Source of the DNA: Ignavibacteria bacterium
Lineage (GTDB): Bacteria; Bacteroidota; Ignavibacteria; Tepidaquicellales; Tepidaquicellaceae
Length of the DNA: 64,000 bases
Direction: 5' to 3'
Assembly (NCBI GenBank): GCA_016719565.1
Contig: JADJYU010000001.1
Location: forward strand, 806,001 to 870,000
This document shows positions 18,909-27,311 of the stretch, piece after piece. The notes under the pieces were generated by a model. The model was not told the DNA's origin. It saw only the letters and a program-made list of their open reading frames with translations, and did not search any database. The position numbers were made by a program, and so were the translations under genes. How positions within the stretch are numbered: position 1 is the stretch's first letter; the number at the start of each line of letters is the position of its first letter.

Positions 18909-19331
18909 ATGAAAACAATCAGAAACACCGCCGCAGCAATTGCAGTCTTAGGATTAATCATAATCACGGGATGCAGTGAAAATTCAGTAACACCCGGAGA
19001 ATTCAGCAGCAATAATAATTTATCCGGACTGATCAATAAAAATTTCCCGGAACAGAAATTATCTTCAGTCAACCTGTCGGTAAAATTGAATCCGGGTGAC
19101 TCTTATACTCTGAAGAGTGATGGAGCAAATCTCCAAACATTCAGGATCATCTCATTAAAAAACTGTGATCCGGATCAGCTGAGAATTACTTCGACTACAA
19201 TTGATTCAGATGTAGGATGTAACTGGGAAGGTTACAACGGTTTTGGACTGGACGATATTACAATTGAAAATATCGGAAAAACCAGAACTTACGCTTTCGG
19301 AAACATTTACGGTGTCACAAGAAAAAAATAA
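18909..19331 (+). CDS. Small lipoprotein, related to two others nearby
   Basis: A 140-residue predicted lipoprotein. The signal peptide ends in ITGC, followed directly by SENSVTPGE. The same kind of short tether (C-S/D-x-x-S/V-VT) begins the lipoproteins at 20419 and 20951. The mature domain appears all-beta (VNLSVKLNPGDSYTLKSDG ... ITIENIGKTRTYAFGNIYG) with two cysteines (NCDPDQ, VGCNWEG) that could form a disulfide. I do not recognise a named family. It is the first gene after the kinase-operon terminator and is followed 31 bases later by a dockerin/T9SS protein with a clear AGGAG ribosome-binding site. It is probably an envelope component of the same cassette. Confidence 0.7.
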   Translation: MKTIRNTAAAIAVLGLIIITGCSENSVTPGEFSSNNNLSGLINKNFPEQKLSSVNLSVKLNPGDSYTLKSDGANLQTFRIISLKNCDPDQLRITSTTIDSDVGCNWEGYNGFGLDDITIENIGKTRTYAFGNIYGVTRKK

Positions 19332-19362
19332 TTATTAAATTTAAAAACAAAGGAGCTAAAAA

Positions 19363-20349
19363 ATGAAAACGCAAAACTTAAAAAACAGAGCAGCAAAAGT
19401 TTCACAGATCTTAAAAGCCTTATTCATATTCACTGCGTTCTTTATAATGCAGGTAAGTAAAGCAAATTCACAGCCGATCTATCCTTATACAGATGTCAAA
19501 ATTACTGTAGGAACACAGGGATTGTATGATGCTGCTACAGCTTTCTCAAAAACAAATGATACATTTACTGCTGAAATGAGAACAGAAAAAAATCCGGAAG
19601 ATGTATTTTCTTCAGCTACGGGCGAAATTGAAAAAAGCACCATGGAAGGAAATTTCAGATTTAGATTACCTGCAAACACAGCTAACGGATACACTGACTG
19701 CTATATTGTAATTAAACATAGAAACAGTCTGGAAATATGGAGTGCCACACCGGTAAGAGTATATGAAGATCAGTCAAATGAAATGAATTTTACAGTAGCC
19801 GGAAATACATACGGGAATAATTCTTTCAATGCAGGAAAGAGAACCGTAATGCATAGCGGTGATGTAAATCAGGACGGTTTCATTGATCTTGAAGATTACT
19901 CATTAATTGAAAATGATGTATGGAATTTCACAACAGGTTATGCAGCTACAGATCTTAACGGAGATGAATTTGTTGATCTGGAAGATCTAACGATAATTGA
20001 ATCAAATATTGATAAATTCCTTACTGTAAAATCACCTTTGAATCCTGATGGATTAAAAAAGAATTCACAGCTGTCGGTTTCAAGAAAGGATATAGTATTG
20101 AATCAGAACTACCCAAATCCATTCAATCCTTCCACTACTATTAGTTTCAATCTTTCATCTGAATCACCTGTAAAGCTTGCTATATATGATATCACCGGAA
20201 GAGAAGTTGCAACACTTGTAAATCAGAATCTTCAGGCAGGAGCACATTCTTTTAACTGGAATGCCGGTAATTTCACAAGCGGCGTTTACTTCCTAAGAAT
20301 TAATTCCAACGGATTCTCTGAAACCAAACAAATGAACTTAATAAAATAA
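19363..20349 (+). CDS. T9SS-exported protein with a dockerin-like doublet
   Basis: A 328-residue secreted protein. A signal peptide (ending near KANSQP) is followed by a beta-rich domain (~35-165). Next comes a calcium-binding dockerin-like pair (~167-225: GDVNQDGFIDLEDYSLIEND, then DLNGDEFVDLEDLTIIESN), and then a C-terminal T9SS type-A sorting domain (NQNYPNPFNPSTTISF ... GREVATLV ... GVYFLRI) ending NLIK. The sorting domain predicts outer-membrane translocation by PorU/PorV-type machinery and surface attachment. The dockerin-like doublet could be a structural calcium module or could bind an unidentified partner. AGGAG 7-8 bases before the ATG supports the start. It is flanked by related small lipoproteins on the same strand. 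Confidence 0.85.
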   Translation: MKTQNLKNRAAKVSQILKALFIFTAFFIMQVSKANSQPIYPYTDVKITVGTQGLYDAATAFSKTNDTFTAEMRTEKNPEDVFSSATGEIEKSTMEGNFRFRLPANTANGYTDCYIVIKHRNSLEIWSATPVRVYEDQSNEMNFTVAGNTYGNNSFNAGKRTVMHSGDVNQDGFIDLEDYSLIENDVWNFTTGYAATDLNGDEFVDLEDLTIIESNIDKFLTVKSPLNPDGLKKNSQLSVSRKDIVLNQNYPNPFNPSTTISFNLSSESPVKLAIYDITGREVATLVNQNLQAGAHSFNWNAGNFTSGVYFLRINSNGFSETKQMNLIK

Positions 20350-20362
20350 TTTAACTAATCAC

Positions 20363-20396
20363 ATCCCGGATCGGTCAGCACCGCTCCGGGATTTTA
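20363..20396 (+). terminator. Hairpin between the dockerin/T9SS gene and the next lipoprotein
   Basis: Arms ATCCCGGA (20363-20370) and TCCGGGAT (20385-20392), with additional inner pairing (TCGG/CCG), are followed by TTTT. The T-run is short, so it may be a partial terminator or attenuator that lowers expression of the downstream lipoprotein genes rather than a full stop. Confidence 0.55.
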
Positions 20397-20418
20397 AAAC
20401 CAAAAGGAGAAAATTAAA

Positions 20419-20898
20419 ATGATAAACTTTATGAAAAAAAAATTAACACTGATGACAGTAATACTACTGACACTGGTTTCGGGATGTGATAATTCTGTTA
20501 CAAACGAAACTGAAAGAAAAATAGTATCAGCCGGACAAAAAGAATCAGTCACGAAAAGAGCCAGCACAATAATGCTTGAGATGAATTTACACTTTGGAAA
20601 AGTGACAATGAGTAACAACAGAACTCTTGAATCTAACAACGGAAATAATTTTAACAATATTGTTAAATTTGACACTCTGCTAAATTCAAATGAAATTCTT
20701 GACCTACAGGAAATGCAACCGTATGGCATATTCGCTCTCTATTTAAATTCAGAAAATGATATTGAAATATCAAACTCAGACGGAATGAACATCCGCTGCA
20801 AAACTATACTACTGGAGAAATGCAGCTTCATAGATCTTAAGCTGAAAAATGTAAGCGGAATAAAGATTAAAGTGTCAGGAATTGTCGCAGGCGAATGA
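20419..20898 (+). CDS. Small lipoprotein of the cassette
   Basis: A 159-residue predicted lipoprotein with signal peptide and lipobox VSGC, followed by DNSVTNE, the same tether pattern as the lipoproteins at 18909 and 20951. AGGAG nine bases before the ATG at 20419 favours this start over the Met four codons later. The mature chain is beta-rich (IMLEMNLHFGKVTMSN ... IDLKLKNVSGIKIKVSGIV) and ends with a [I/L]-x-LKN-x-[S/G] strand motif like that of its neighbours. No known family recognised. It starts about 70 bases after the T9SS/dockerin gene stop. Confidence 0.65.
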   Translation: MINFMKKKLTLMTVILLTLVSGCDNSVTNETERKIVSAGQKESVTKRASTIMLEMNLHFGKVTMSNNRTLESNNGNNFNNIVKFDTLLNSNEILDLQEMQPYGIFALYLNSENDIEISNSDGMNIRCKTILLEKCSFIDLKLKNVSGIKIKVSGIVAGE

Positions 20899-20950
20899 AA
20901 AACAGTTATACCCATTAACTAATATATTAAAAATTAAAAAAATAAAAATT

Positions 20951-21373
20951 ATGAAAACCTTAAAATCAGTAACAGCAGCGTTGTTAGTTTCAATATTAGC
21001 AGTAATATACGGGTGCAGTGACTATGTAACATCTGGTCCGGATGCATCTTCCGTTTCAAAGAATGTTCAGAATCCGGTATCAAAGCATAACGGCACTGTA
21101 GAAGTGTTTATAAAACTTAAACCGTTTAAATCCCATACGATTTATAATTATGATATTGATCTAAAAGAATTCCATTCACTGAGAGTGGAAAATTCAGAAG
21201 ACGGAGATAATTCAAAAAATACGGTATGCAGGGATCTACAGATTTATTCAGGATTTTCTGATAAAGAAAAATCTTTAAGCTGTTCGGCGAGCGGAATAAA
21301 GGCTAATGAGATCACTTTAAAAAATACGGGGCATAGAATGCTCAATCTGAAAGTTACACTGACATCAAACTAA
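20951..21373 (+). CDS. Small lipoprotein of the cassette
   Basis: A 140-residue predicted lipoprotein. The frame is open further upstream, but the ATG at 20951 (MKTLKSVTAALLVSILAVI) begins a proper signal peptide ending in IYGC, so I use it. The Cys is followed by SDYVTSGPD, matching the tether of the two sister lipoproteins. The mature domain is beta-rich (VEVFIKLKPFKSHTIY ... ITLKNTGHRMLNLKVTLTS) with two cysteines (VCRDLQ, LSCSAS). It is the last gene of the cassette, closed by a strong terminator 17 bases after the stop. Function unknown. Confidence 0.68.
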   Translation: MKTLKSVTAALLVSILAVIYGCSDYVTSGPDASSVSKNVQNPVSKHNGTVEVFIKLKPFKSHTIYNYDIDLKEFHSLRVENSEDGDNSKNTVCRDLQIYSGFSDKEKSLSCSASGIKANEITLKNTGHRMLNLKVTLTSN

Positions 21374-21390
21374 TAAATTAAAAAAAAATA

Positions 21391-21421
21391 AAAGCCCGGT
21401 TTAATTGCCGGGCTTTTTTTG
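21391..21421. terminator. Bidirectional intrinsic terminator
   Basis: Nine-base arms AAAGCCCGG (21391-21399) and CCGGGCTTT (21408-21416) with an eight-base loop are flanked by an A-run before and a T-run after. The hairpin can therefore stop transcription from the lipoprotein cassette (+) and from the convergent PhoX-type gene (-). Confidence 0.9.
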
Positions 21422-21466
21422 TAAAATTTAACAGGTATAATTTTCCTGACTAAGTTAATTATAAGA

Positions 21467-23164
21467 TTACTTTTTAAATCCGGTAACCGCAACTAATGCC
21501 GGTCTCGGAATATCGTCTCCGTACATTGGCCAGCGGCTTGTCGGATTGTCATAATCGACGGTTCCTTCACCCGGATGCTGAACAGAAATGAACATTGTAG
21601 ATCCGTCAGGCGTGAAAGCACCCCCACACATTTCACACTCTACTGGACCGGATGCAAATAAAAATGCTTTTCCCTTATTCTCACCGGATACCGGAATCAT
21701 AAAAAGTGAATTATTCTTGAACGGTTTTTGAATGTCTTTATTTAATTTAGTTGTAGAAATATCGCAAAGCACCCAGAGATTTCCGTCATTATCGAATGTA
21801 AGATTATCAGGACATGAAAATCCCGTATCAGCTCCGCCTTTTGCAAAAACTTCCCACTCAAAACTCAGACTTTCAAAATTATTGTCATTCTCAACTATTC
21901 TGACAATACTTCCGAAATAATCTTTCTTACCGGAATTGTTTGTGAAAGAAATGAAAAGAGAATTATCTGCAGGATTAATTTCAATATCTTCCGGACGGTT
22001 GCATTCTGTTCCGCCCGCTATTTTAGAAGCTTTGTCACAATTGACAAGAACATCAGCCTGAGAACGGAAATTATTTTTCAGCTCATTACTTTTTTCAAAA
22101 TCAAGAAGCTGCCACTTATTATTCAAAAAATCCGCAACATATAAATCACCTTCATCAAGAATATCTTCATTCTTTTTTCTGTTTTCCCTATCATAATTAT
22201 TTTTACTAATAAATTTATACACACACTCATTTACTTTATCATCTCCCATGTAAGCAACGACCTTTCCGTTTTTGGAAATTCCTACAGCAACATTTTCATG
22301 TCTGAATCTTCCGAGAGAAGTACGCTTTTTGGGAATGGAATTTTTATCAAACGGATCGACTTCGACAACCCAGCCGTAATGCTCGATTATGAAATCCTTA
22401 TTTGTGTCATTCCATCTGTATTCCCATACATTATCAGAAGCATAATGATCCTGGAAATTTTCTTCTCCGCTCAGCACGGTTCCCCAGGGAGTAATACCAC
22501 CGCTGCAGTTTGCTAAAGTTCCGTCTGCATAATCTTTGAATTTTAATTCTTCCGCGCCGGCAGCTTTCCCGGAAAGTTTTATGGGAGTCATCGCGTTTAT
22601 ACTTCTGTTTAAATTCATGTCATCCGTAAATTCCCACTTACCGTCAGCTTTCTTTACCCTGAAAATATTTATCCCAGTTAATTTTCTTTCCCTGTCCGTT
22701 TCTTCTTGGGTTTTAATCCTTCCATTCTTAAAATCTTCATCCGAATATTTATTTATAAAAAGAGGAGACGGATATTCGTGATTTACAATCAGCAGTCCGT
22801 CTTCAGAATTATTTCCGCCTTCAGGGTAATCTATTGACATAAAAGCGACATAATCATTATTAAAACCGTATGGAGTATCATCCGAAATATTATCACCCCA
22901 TTTTCTGATTATATTATATTCAAATCCTTCAGGAAGTATAAGCTTATCTTCTATCGACGGCATGATCGGTTTAAAAGTAATTGGTGTGTCCGGATTTGCA
23001 GATACAGTATTTAAAAGTATCGGACGGCTGTTTAACAAGTCGAGAAATCCGGAAGGGAATACAGCACATGCTGCCATGATTGCTGCAGACCTGCCGGTAG
23101 ATTTTAAAAGCTCTCTGCGGGAAAGTTTTTTGTAAATTAATTTATCGAGATTGTTATCATTCAT
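21467..23164 (-). CDS. PhoX-type (DUF839) alkaline phosphatase-like protein, Tat-exported
   Basis: A 565-residue exported protein of the PhoX/DUF839 family, calcium/iron-dependent phosphomonoesterases with a beta-propeller fold. A twin-arginine signal is clear at the N-terminus (LSRRELLKSTG, R16-R17), followed by a hydrophobic stretch, so it is folded with its metal cofactor before export by Tat. Family motifs include GYNNDYVAFM, CSGGITPWGTVLSGEENF, NRPEDIEINP, CPDNLTFDNDGNLWVL and CEMCGGAFTPDGSTMFISVQHPGEG. The length is typical. The gene stands alone and is divergent from a glycosyltransferase. A role in phosphate scavenging is likely from the family, but no Pho-box can be assigned. Confidence 0.88.
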   Translation of the reverse strand: MNDNNLDKLIYKKLSRRELLKSTGRSAAIMAACAVFPSGFLDLLNSRPILLNTVSANPDTPITFKPIMPSIEDKLILPEGFEYNIIRKWGDNISDDTPYGFNNDYVAFMSIDYPEGGNNSEDGLLIVNHEYPSPLFINKYSDEDFKNGRIKTQEETDRERKLTGINIFRVKKADGKWEFTDDMNLNRSINAMTPIKLSGKAAGAEELKFKDYADGTLANCSGGITPWGTVLSGEENFQDHYASDNVWEYRWNDTNKDFIIEHYGWVVEVDPFDKNSIPKKRTSLGRFRHENVAVGISKNGKVVAYMGDDKVNECVYKFISKNNYDRENRKKNEDILDEGDLYVADFLNNKWQLLDFEKSNELKNNFRSQADVLVNCDKASKIAGGTECNRPEDIEINPADNSLFISFTNNSGKKDYFGSIVRIVENDNNFESLSFEWEVFAKGGADTGFSCPDNLTFDNDGNLWVLCDISTTKLNKDIQKPFKNNSLFMIPVSGENKGKAFLFASGPVECEMCGGAFTPDGSTMFISVQHPGEGTVDYDNPTSRWPMYGDDIPRPALVAVTGFKK

Positions 23165-23188
23165 ACTGCGATAAATTAGTAATTTAAA

Positions 23189-23220
23189 TTGAAAGATACT
23201 CCTATTGAAAATTATCTTTG
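23189..23220 (+). promoter_or_regulatory. Candidate Bacteroidota-type promoter for the glycan gene run
   Basis: TTG at 23189-23191 and TATCTTTG at 23213-23220 are separated by 21 bases. This fits the TTTG-N19-21-TAnnTTTG pattern known from Bacteroidota housekeeping promoters. The start codon at 23291 is about 65 bases beyond the predicted initiation point. Support is by pattern only. Confidence 0.45.
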
Positions 23221-23290
23221 TATTAATTTTCGGATTTTTGCTTAGTTATTAAAACCAAATTAAATTATTTTTGCTAAAAATTTTTCTGAA

Positions 23291-24439
23291 ATGAAGATAA
23301 TTATTGTCGGAACGGCATTCCCGCTCAGAGGCGCAATGGCGCAGCTTAATGCCATTCTTGCTAATTATCTTTCTATAGATCACGATGTTGAGATCTTTTC
23401 ATTTAAAAGACAGTATCCTGAATTCTTGTTTCCGGGAAAGACTCAGAAGGATACAAGCGGTAATAATATTCTTAATAAGAATATTGCTAATACGAATATC
23501 ATAGATTCAATCGATCCGTTTAACTGGCAGAAGTCGGCTAAATTGATCGCAGCCCGTAAACCGGATCTAATCATATTAAGATTCTGGATCCCGTTTTTCG
23601 CTCCGGCGTTTTACCGGATATGTAATTATGTAAAAAAAAAAACCGGAGCGAAAATTCTTTTTATCTGCGACAACGTGATCCCGCATGAAAAAAGACCGGG
23701 AGATAATTTTCTTATAAAACTGATCTTTAAAGTCGGCGATTATTTTATCATACATTCTAAGAGCGTCGAGGAAGATCTGAAAAAGTTTGTAAAAGGGAAA
23801 CCATACAGATATACGCCGCATCCGATCTATAATATTTTTGGAGAACCTGTCGGAAAGAAAGAAGCGCTTGAAAAAATCAAATTAGATTTTGGGATCGATC
23901 TGAAAGGAAAAAAAGTAATACTCTTTTTCGGATACATCAGAAAATATAAAGGATTGAAATATTTAATAGACGCTATGCCCGTAATTTTAAAATCCATTGA
24001 TGTTACTTTACTGATAGTCGGAGAATTTTATGAAGATGAAAAGATCACTCGCGACCATATAAACAGACTTGGACTTGAAAACAGCATACACGTAGTATCC
24101 GACTACATCCCGAATGAAAAGGTAAAATATTTTTTCTGCGCTGCTGACACAGTAGTGCTTCCATATATTGACGCTACCCAAAGCGGCATCACTCAGATAG
24201 CCTACTATTATGACAAACCAGTGATCGCAACTGATGTCGGCGGTTTATCAGAATCAGTACTGGACGGCAAAACCGGGTTTTTAGTCGCACCAGAAAATCC
24301 TGATCAGATAGCGGATGCTGTAATAAAATTTTATAATGAGGATCTTGAGAAAAAATTTACAGAAGGCGCCCGCGAAGAAAAGAAAAAATATGAATGGGAA
24401 AGAATGACTGAAACAATAGAAGAGCTTTACGGAAAGTGA
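23291..24439 (+). CDS. GT4-family glycosyltransferase
   Basis: A 382-residue retaining glycosyltransferase with the GT-B fold, presumed cytoplasmic or membrane-associated. The N-terminal Rossmann half begins KIIIVGTAFPLRGAMAQLN (acceptor site). The C-terminal half has the nucleotide-sugar-binding features GKKVILFFGYIRKYKGLKYLIDA, then DATQSGITQIAYYYDKPVIA and TDVGGLSESV. The sugar and acceptor are unknown. It heads a run of same-strand genes (methyltransferase, PaiB-like protein, GT-C enzyme, second GT4, YfhO-like protein) that points to cell-surface glycan or glycolipid synthesis. Confidence 0.88.
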   Translation: MKIIIVGTAFPLRGAMAQLNAILANYLSIDHDVEIFSFKRQYPEFLFPGKTQKDTSGNNILNKNIANTNIIDSIDPFNWQKSAKLIAARKPDLIILRFWIPFFAPAFYRICNYVKKKTGAKILFICDNVIPHEKRPGDNFLIKLIFKVGDYFIIHSKSVEEDLKKFVKGKPYRYTPHPIYNIFGEPVGKKEALEKIKLDFGIDLKGKKVILFFGYIRKYKGLKYLIDAMPVILKSIDVTLLIVGEFYEDEKITRDHINRLGLENSIHVVSDYIPNEKVKYFFCAADTVVLPYIDATQSGITQIAYYYDKPVIATDVGGLSESVLDGKTGFLVAPENPDQIADAVIKFYNEDLEKKFTEGAREEKKKYEWERMTETIEELYGK

Positions 24440-24481
24440 AACAGTAATTTATTATTCAAAAAATTTAACATTAAGTAAAAT

Positions 24482-25288
24482 TTGAAATACGATCCGGTTA
24501 AAAAAGTATTCGGCGATATAGTATCAGATAATACATTCTTCAGGAAAATATTTTATTGGCTTCTCGATCTGATGTTCCTCAGATCATGGCATGTAAGAAA
24601 AAAGATACGTGAATTATACCCGAAGAATAAGGTCATGAATGTTTTTGACGCGGGAATGGGATTCGGTCAATACACTTACTTTCTAGCAAAGCGTTTTCCG
24701 GATTCGGATATTCTTGCCATTGATGTAAAAGAGGATCAGGTGGATGACTGTAAGAAATTCTTTACTAAATGTGGATTTAAAAACGTGAGATTCGAGATCG
24801 GCGACCTTACCAAAATAGATTACAATATGCAGTTTGATTTTATACTGTGCGTAGATGTGATGGAGCATATTGTTGAAGATGAACTTGTATTTAAAAATTT
24901 TTCAAGAGCTTTGAAAAAAGGCGGCATGCTTTTGGTAAATACTCCTTCCAATCTAGGCGGAAGCGATGCGCATTCTGATGATGACGATAGTTTTATAGAA
25001 GAGCATGCAAGGATCGGATATTCAAAAGATGACATTACTGAAAAAATTAATGACGCCGGAATGGAAGTACACTCTTTTGATTATACTTACGGAAAATACG
25101 GAACAATTTCCTGGCGATTCGGGATCAAATATCCGATACTCATTGCAGGCATATCAAAATTTCTGATATTGCTTCTTCCGTTCTATTATTTATTTACTCT
25201 TTGGTTTGTCCTGATATTTATGTGGCTTGATGTTCATACCGATAATAAAGAAGGCACAGGCATTACTATGGTCTCAAAGAAAACATAA
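24482..25288 (+). CDS. Class I SAM-dependent methyltransferase with a C-terminal membrane segment
   Basis: A 268-residue methyltransferase. SAM-binding motif I is NVFDAGMGFGQYTYFLAK (~55-72), followed by the acidic loop ILAIDVKEDQV and motif II/III FDFILCVDVMEH then LKKGGMLLVNTPS. The last ~50 residues are strongly hydrophobic (FLILLLPFYYLFTLWFVLIFM), suggesting anchoring at the inner membrane, as in methyltransferases acting on lipid-linked intermediates. Translation starts at TTG (24482). No ATG lies at the family-like N-terminus. The position between two glycosyltransferase genes supports a glycan or lipid substrate. Confidence 0.82.
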   Translation: MKYDPVKKVFGDIVSDNTFFRKIFYWLLDLMFLRSWHVRKKIRELYPKNKVMNVFDAGMGFGQYTYFLAKRFPDSDILAIDVKEDQVDDCKKFFTKCGFKNVRFEIGDLTKIDYNMQFDFILCVDVMEHIVEDELVFKNFSRALKKGGMLLVNTPSNLGGSDAHSDDDDSFIEEHARIGYSKDDITEKINDAGMEVHSFDYTYGKYGTISWRFGIKYPILIAGISKFLILLLPFYYLFTLWFVLIFMWLDVHTDNKEGTGITMVSKKT

Positions 25289-25302
25289 AATAATTTCTTA
25301 GT

Positions 25303-25953
25303 ATGTATATCCCGAAACATAATTTAATGAAAGAAGATGATGTGTTTGATTTTATTGAATCCAACAGCTTCGGGATACTTGTTTCGCAAAATGAAAAAAA
25401 GCTTACCGGCACACACATTCCGTTTATGCTTAAGAGGAATGAAGGCTCAAAGGGAACACTTATTTGCCATATTGCAAAAGCAAACCGGCAGTGGAAAGAT
25501 CTCTCCGGTGAAGTTCTTGTAATATTTCCCGGTCCTCATAAGTATATTTCGCCTTTATGGTATGAAACCGATCAGGCTGTACCCACATGGAATTATCTGT
25601 CGGTGCATGTATACGGTGATATAAAAATATTCGAAGACAGGGACAGGAAAATTAATGCAGTCAGAGAGCTTGTTGAGATGTTTGAACCTGAAAAGAAAAA
25701 ATATTCAATGGATAATCTGAAACCTGAATATCTCGAAGGACTTCTGAAAGGCATAGTTGTTTTTGAGATTGTTATAAATTCGATCGAAGGTAAAGAAAAA
25801 TTATCGCAGAACCATTCCGCTGAAAGACAGAAGAGAATAATTGAAAGTCTGATTTCGGATGCTGATACAGATGCAGAAAAGATTGCTGGTAGAATGAAGC
25901 TGAATTTATTATCTAAAAGTGACGGGAGCTCAGGTCAGGAAAACATTCCATAA
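25303..25953 (+). CDS. PaiB-like FMN-binding split-barrel protein
   Basis: A 216-residue protein of the PaiB family (FMN-binding split barrel, often annotated as a negative transcriptional regulator). It begins with the family signature MYIPKHN and continues with FGILVSQ, THIPFMLKR, ICHIAKANRQW, IFPGPHKYISPLWY and VPTWNYLSVHVYG, which together form the flavin-binding core. In Bacillus, PaiB is linked to sporulation and polyamine control. Whether this one regulates transcription is unknown. It sits 14 bases after the methyltransferase and is probably co-transcribed with the glycan genes. Confidence 0.88.
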   Translation: MYIPKHNLMKEDDVFDFIESNSFGILVSQNEKKLTGTHIPFMLKRNEGSKGTLICHIAKANRQWKDLSGEVLVIFPGPHKYISPLWYETDQAVPTWNYLSVHVYGDIKIFEDRDRKINAVRELVEMFEPEKKKYSMDNLKPEYLEGLLKGIVVFEIVINSIEGKEKLSQNHSAERQKRIIESLISDADTDAEKIAGRMKLNLLSKSDGSSGQENIP

Positions 25954-25972
25954 TCCTTAATCCTTTATCCCA

Positions 25973-27307
25973 ATGAGCGGAATAAATAAAAAATTAATGA
26001 AAAATGAAAAAGCCATTCTGATATTACTGCTCGGTTTATCTTTTTTAATTAGAATTATTTTGCTGTTTACCACCGATCCGACACTGAGGTCGGACAGTCT
26101 GGATTATCATGCGCTTGCTTTCAGTCTGCTTGAAGGAGAATATTCGCTCAACGGAAAACCGACTGCATATGTCGGTATAGGATATCCGGCATTTTTATCT
26201 GCAGTTTTTTTTATAGCAGGAGAAGGACAGTTTTATGTAAGACTTGTTCAGTCTGTAATTGACGTATTTACTGCGTTAATTTTTTTTGGTATTAGCAGAA
26301 ATTTTTTAAATGTAAAGTATTCTCTTATCTCACTTGCAATATTTTCATTTTTTCCATCGAATATTTTATATTCACAGACAATACTTTCAGAACCGCTTTT
26401 CGGTTTTTTTTCTATGGCTGTATTGTACATACTGCTGAAAGATAACATTGCGAAAAAGCCAACTTTAATTTTTTCAGCAGGTGTATTATTCGGAATTGCA
26501 GTGCTGATCCGGACAGCATTTTTACCGGCGTTCTTGTTAGTGCCAATATATTTTTTTTTAAACAGAAAGAAATTATTTACCGCTGATAGTTTTTCTGCGG
26601 CGGTAAAATACTGTCTGATATTCATTGCGGGAATTGTACTTATAGTTGCTCCATGGAGTATTAGAAATAAAGTCATGGTCGGCACATTCAGTCCCGGAAC
26701 CACTTCAGGCATAAATTTCTGGATGGGAAGCAATCCTAAGGCAACGGGCACATACAACTTTTCTGATGAAAAAGATCTGCCGTTTGATTACAGCAATGAA
26801 GCTGAAAGGGATAAGGAATATTTTAAAATCGGACTCGAATATGCTGTATCACATCCTCTGAATTATTTAAAACTAGCTATTAAAAAAATCGGATATCTTT
26901 TTTCAAGCGAGAGAATGACCGTAAATTATTTTAATGAAACTCTTCCGGGACAAAGCTCAACTGATGTTTACAGATCCGCCAATCCCTTTTTTTTCATGCT
27001 CGTTAACATTCCATATTTTATTATAATGCTGCTAGGGACTTGGGGACTTATGCTTATAAGAAAAAATTTATTTTTCATTTACGGATTCAATCTGACGTGG
27101 GTCATAACCGTTTCGGTATTTGTAGGACTTGCAAGATATCATTATGTGCTGATACCTTTTTTTATTCTCGGAACGATAATGTTCCTGTCCGTGAGAAAAG
27201 GTTCTTTCAAAGAAATTCATATTGGTAAAAAAATAATGGCAGCGGTTTTTACTTTATTTCTTCTTACTGTCTGGGCCGTTGAGTTTTATTTACTTATTAA
27301 TAAATGA
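25973..27307 (+). CDS. GT39-like (GT-C) integral membrane glycosyltransferase
   Basis: A 444-residue polytopic membrane protein with about ten predicted helices. The first loop holds the acidic motif of lipid-phosphate-sugar-dependent GT-C enzymes (TLRSDSLDYHALAFSLLEG). A second soluble loop (~220-330: SPGTTSGINFWMGSNPKATG) lies outside the membrane. The family transfers sugars from polyprenyl-phosphate donors to proteins or lipids on the periplasmic face. Acceptor and sugar are unknown. The next gene starts five bases after its stop. Confidence 0.8.
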   Translation: MSGINKKLMKNEKAILILLLGLSFLIRIILLFTTDPTLRSDSLDYHALAFSLLEGEYSLNGKPTAYVGIGYPAFLSAVFFIAGEGQFYVRLVQSVIDVFTALIFFGISRNFLNVKYSLISLAIFSFFPSNILYSQTILSEPLFGFFSMAVLYILLKDNIAKKPTLIFSAGVLFGIAVLIRTAFLPAFLLVPIYFFLNRKKLFTADSFSAAVKYCLIFIAGIVLIVAPWSIRNKVMVGTFSPGTTSGINFWMGSNPKATGTYNFSDEKDLPFDYSNEAERDKEYFKIGLEYAVSHPLNYLKLAIKKIGYLFSSERMTVNYFNETLPGQSSTDVYRSANPFFFMLVNIPYFIIMLLGTWGLMLIRKNLFFIYGFNLTWVITVSVFVGLARYHYVLIPFFILGTIMFLSVRKGSFKEIHIGKKIMAAVFTLFLLTVWAVEFYLLINK

Positions 27308-27311
27308 GAAT

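Noticed and set aside
20882..20950. A longer start for the third cassette lipoprotein
   Set aside because: The extra 23 residues precede a perfect signal peptide and overlap the previous gene; the ATG at 20951 is the natural start.
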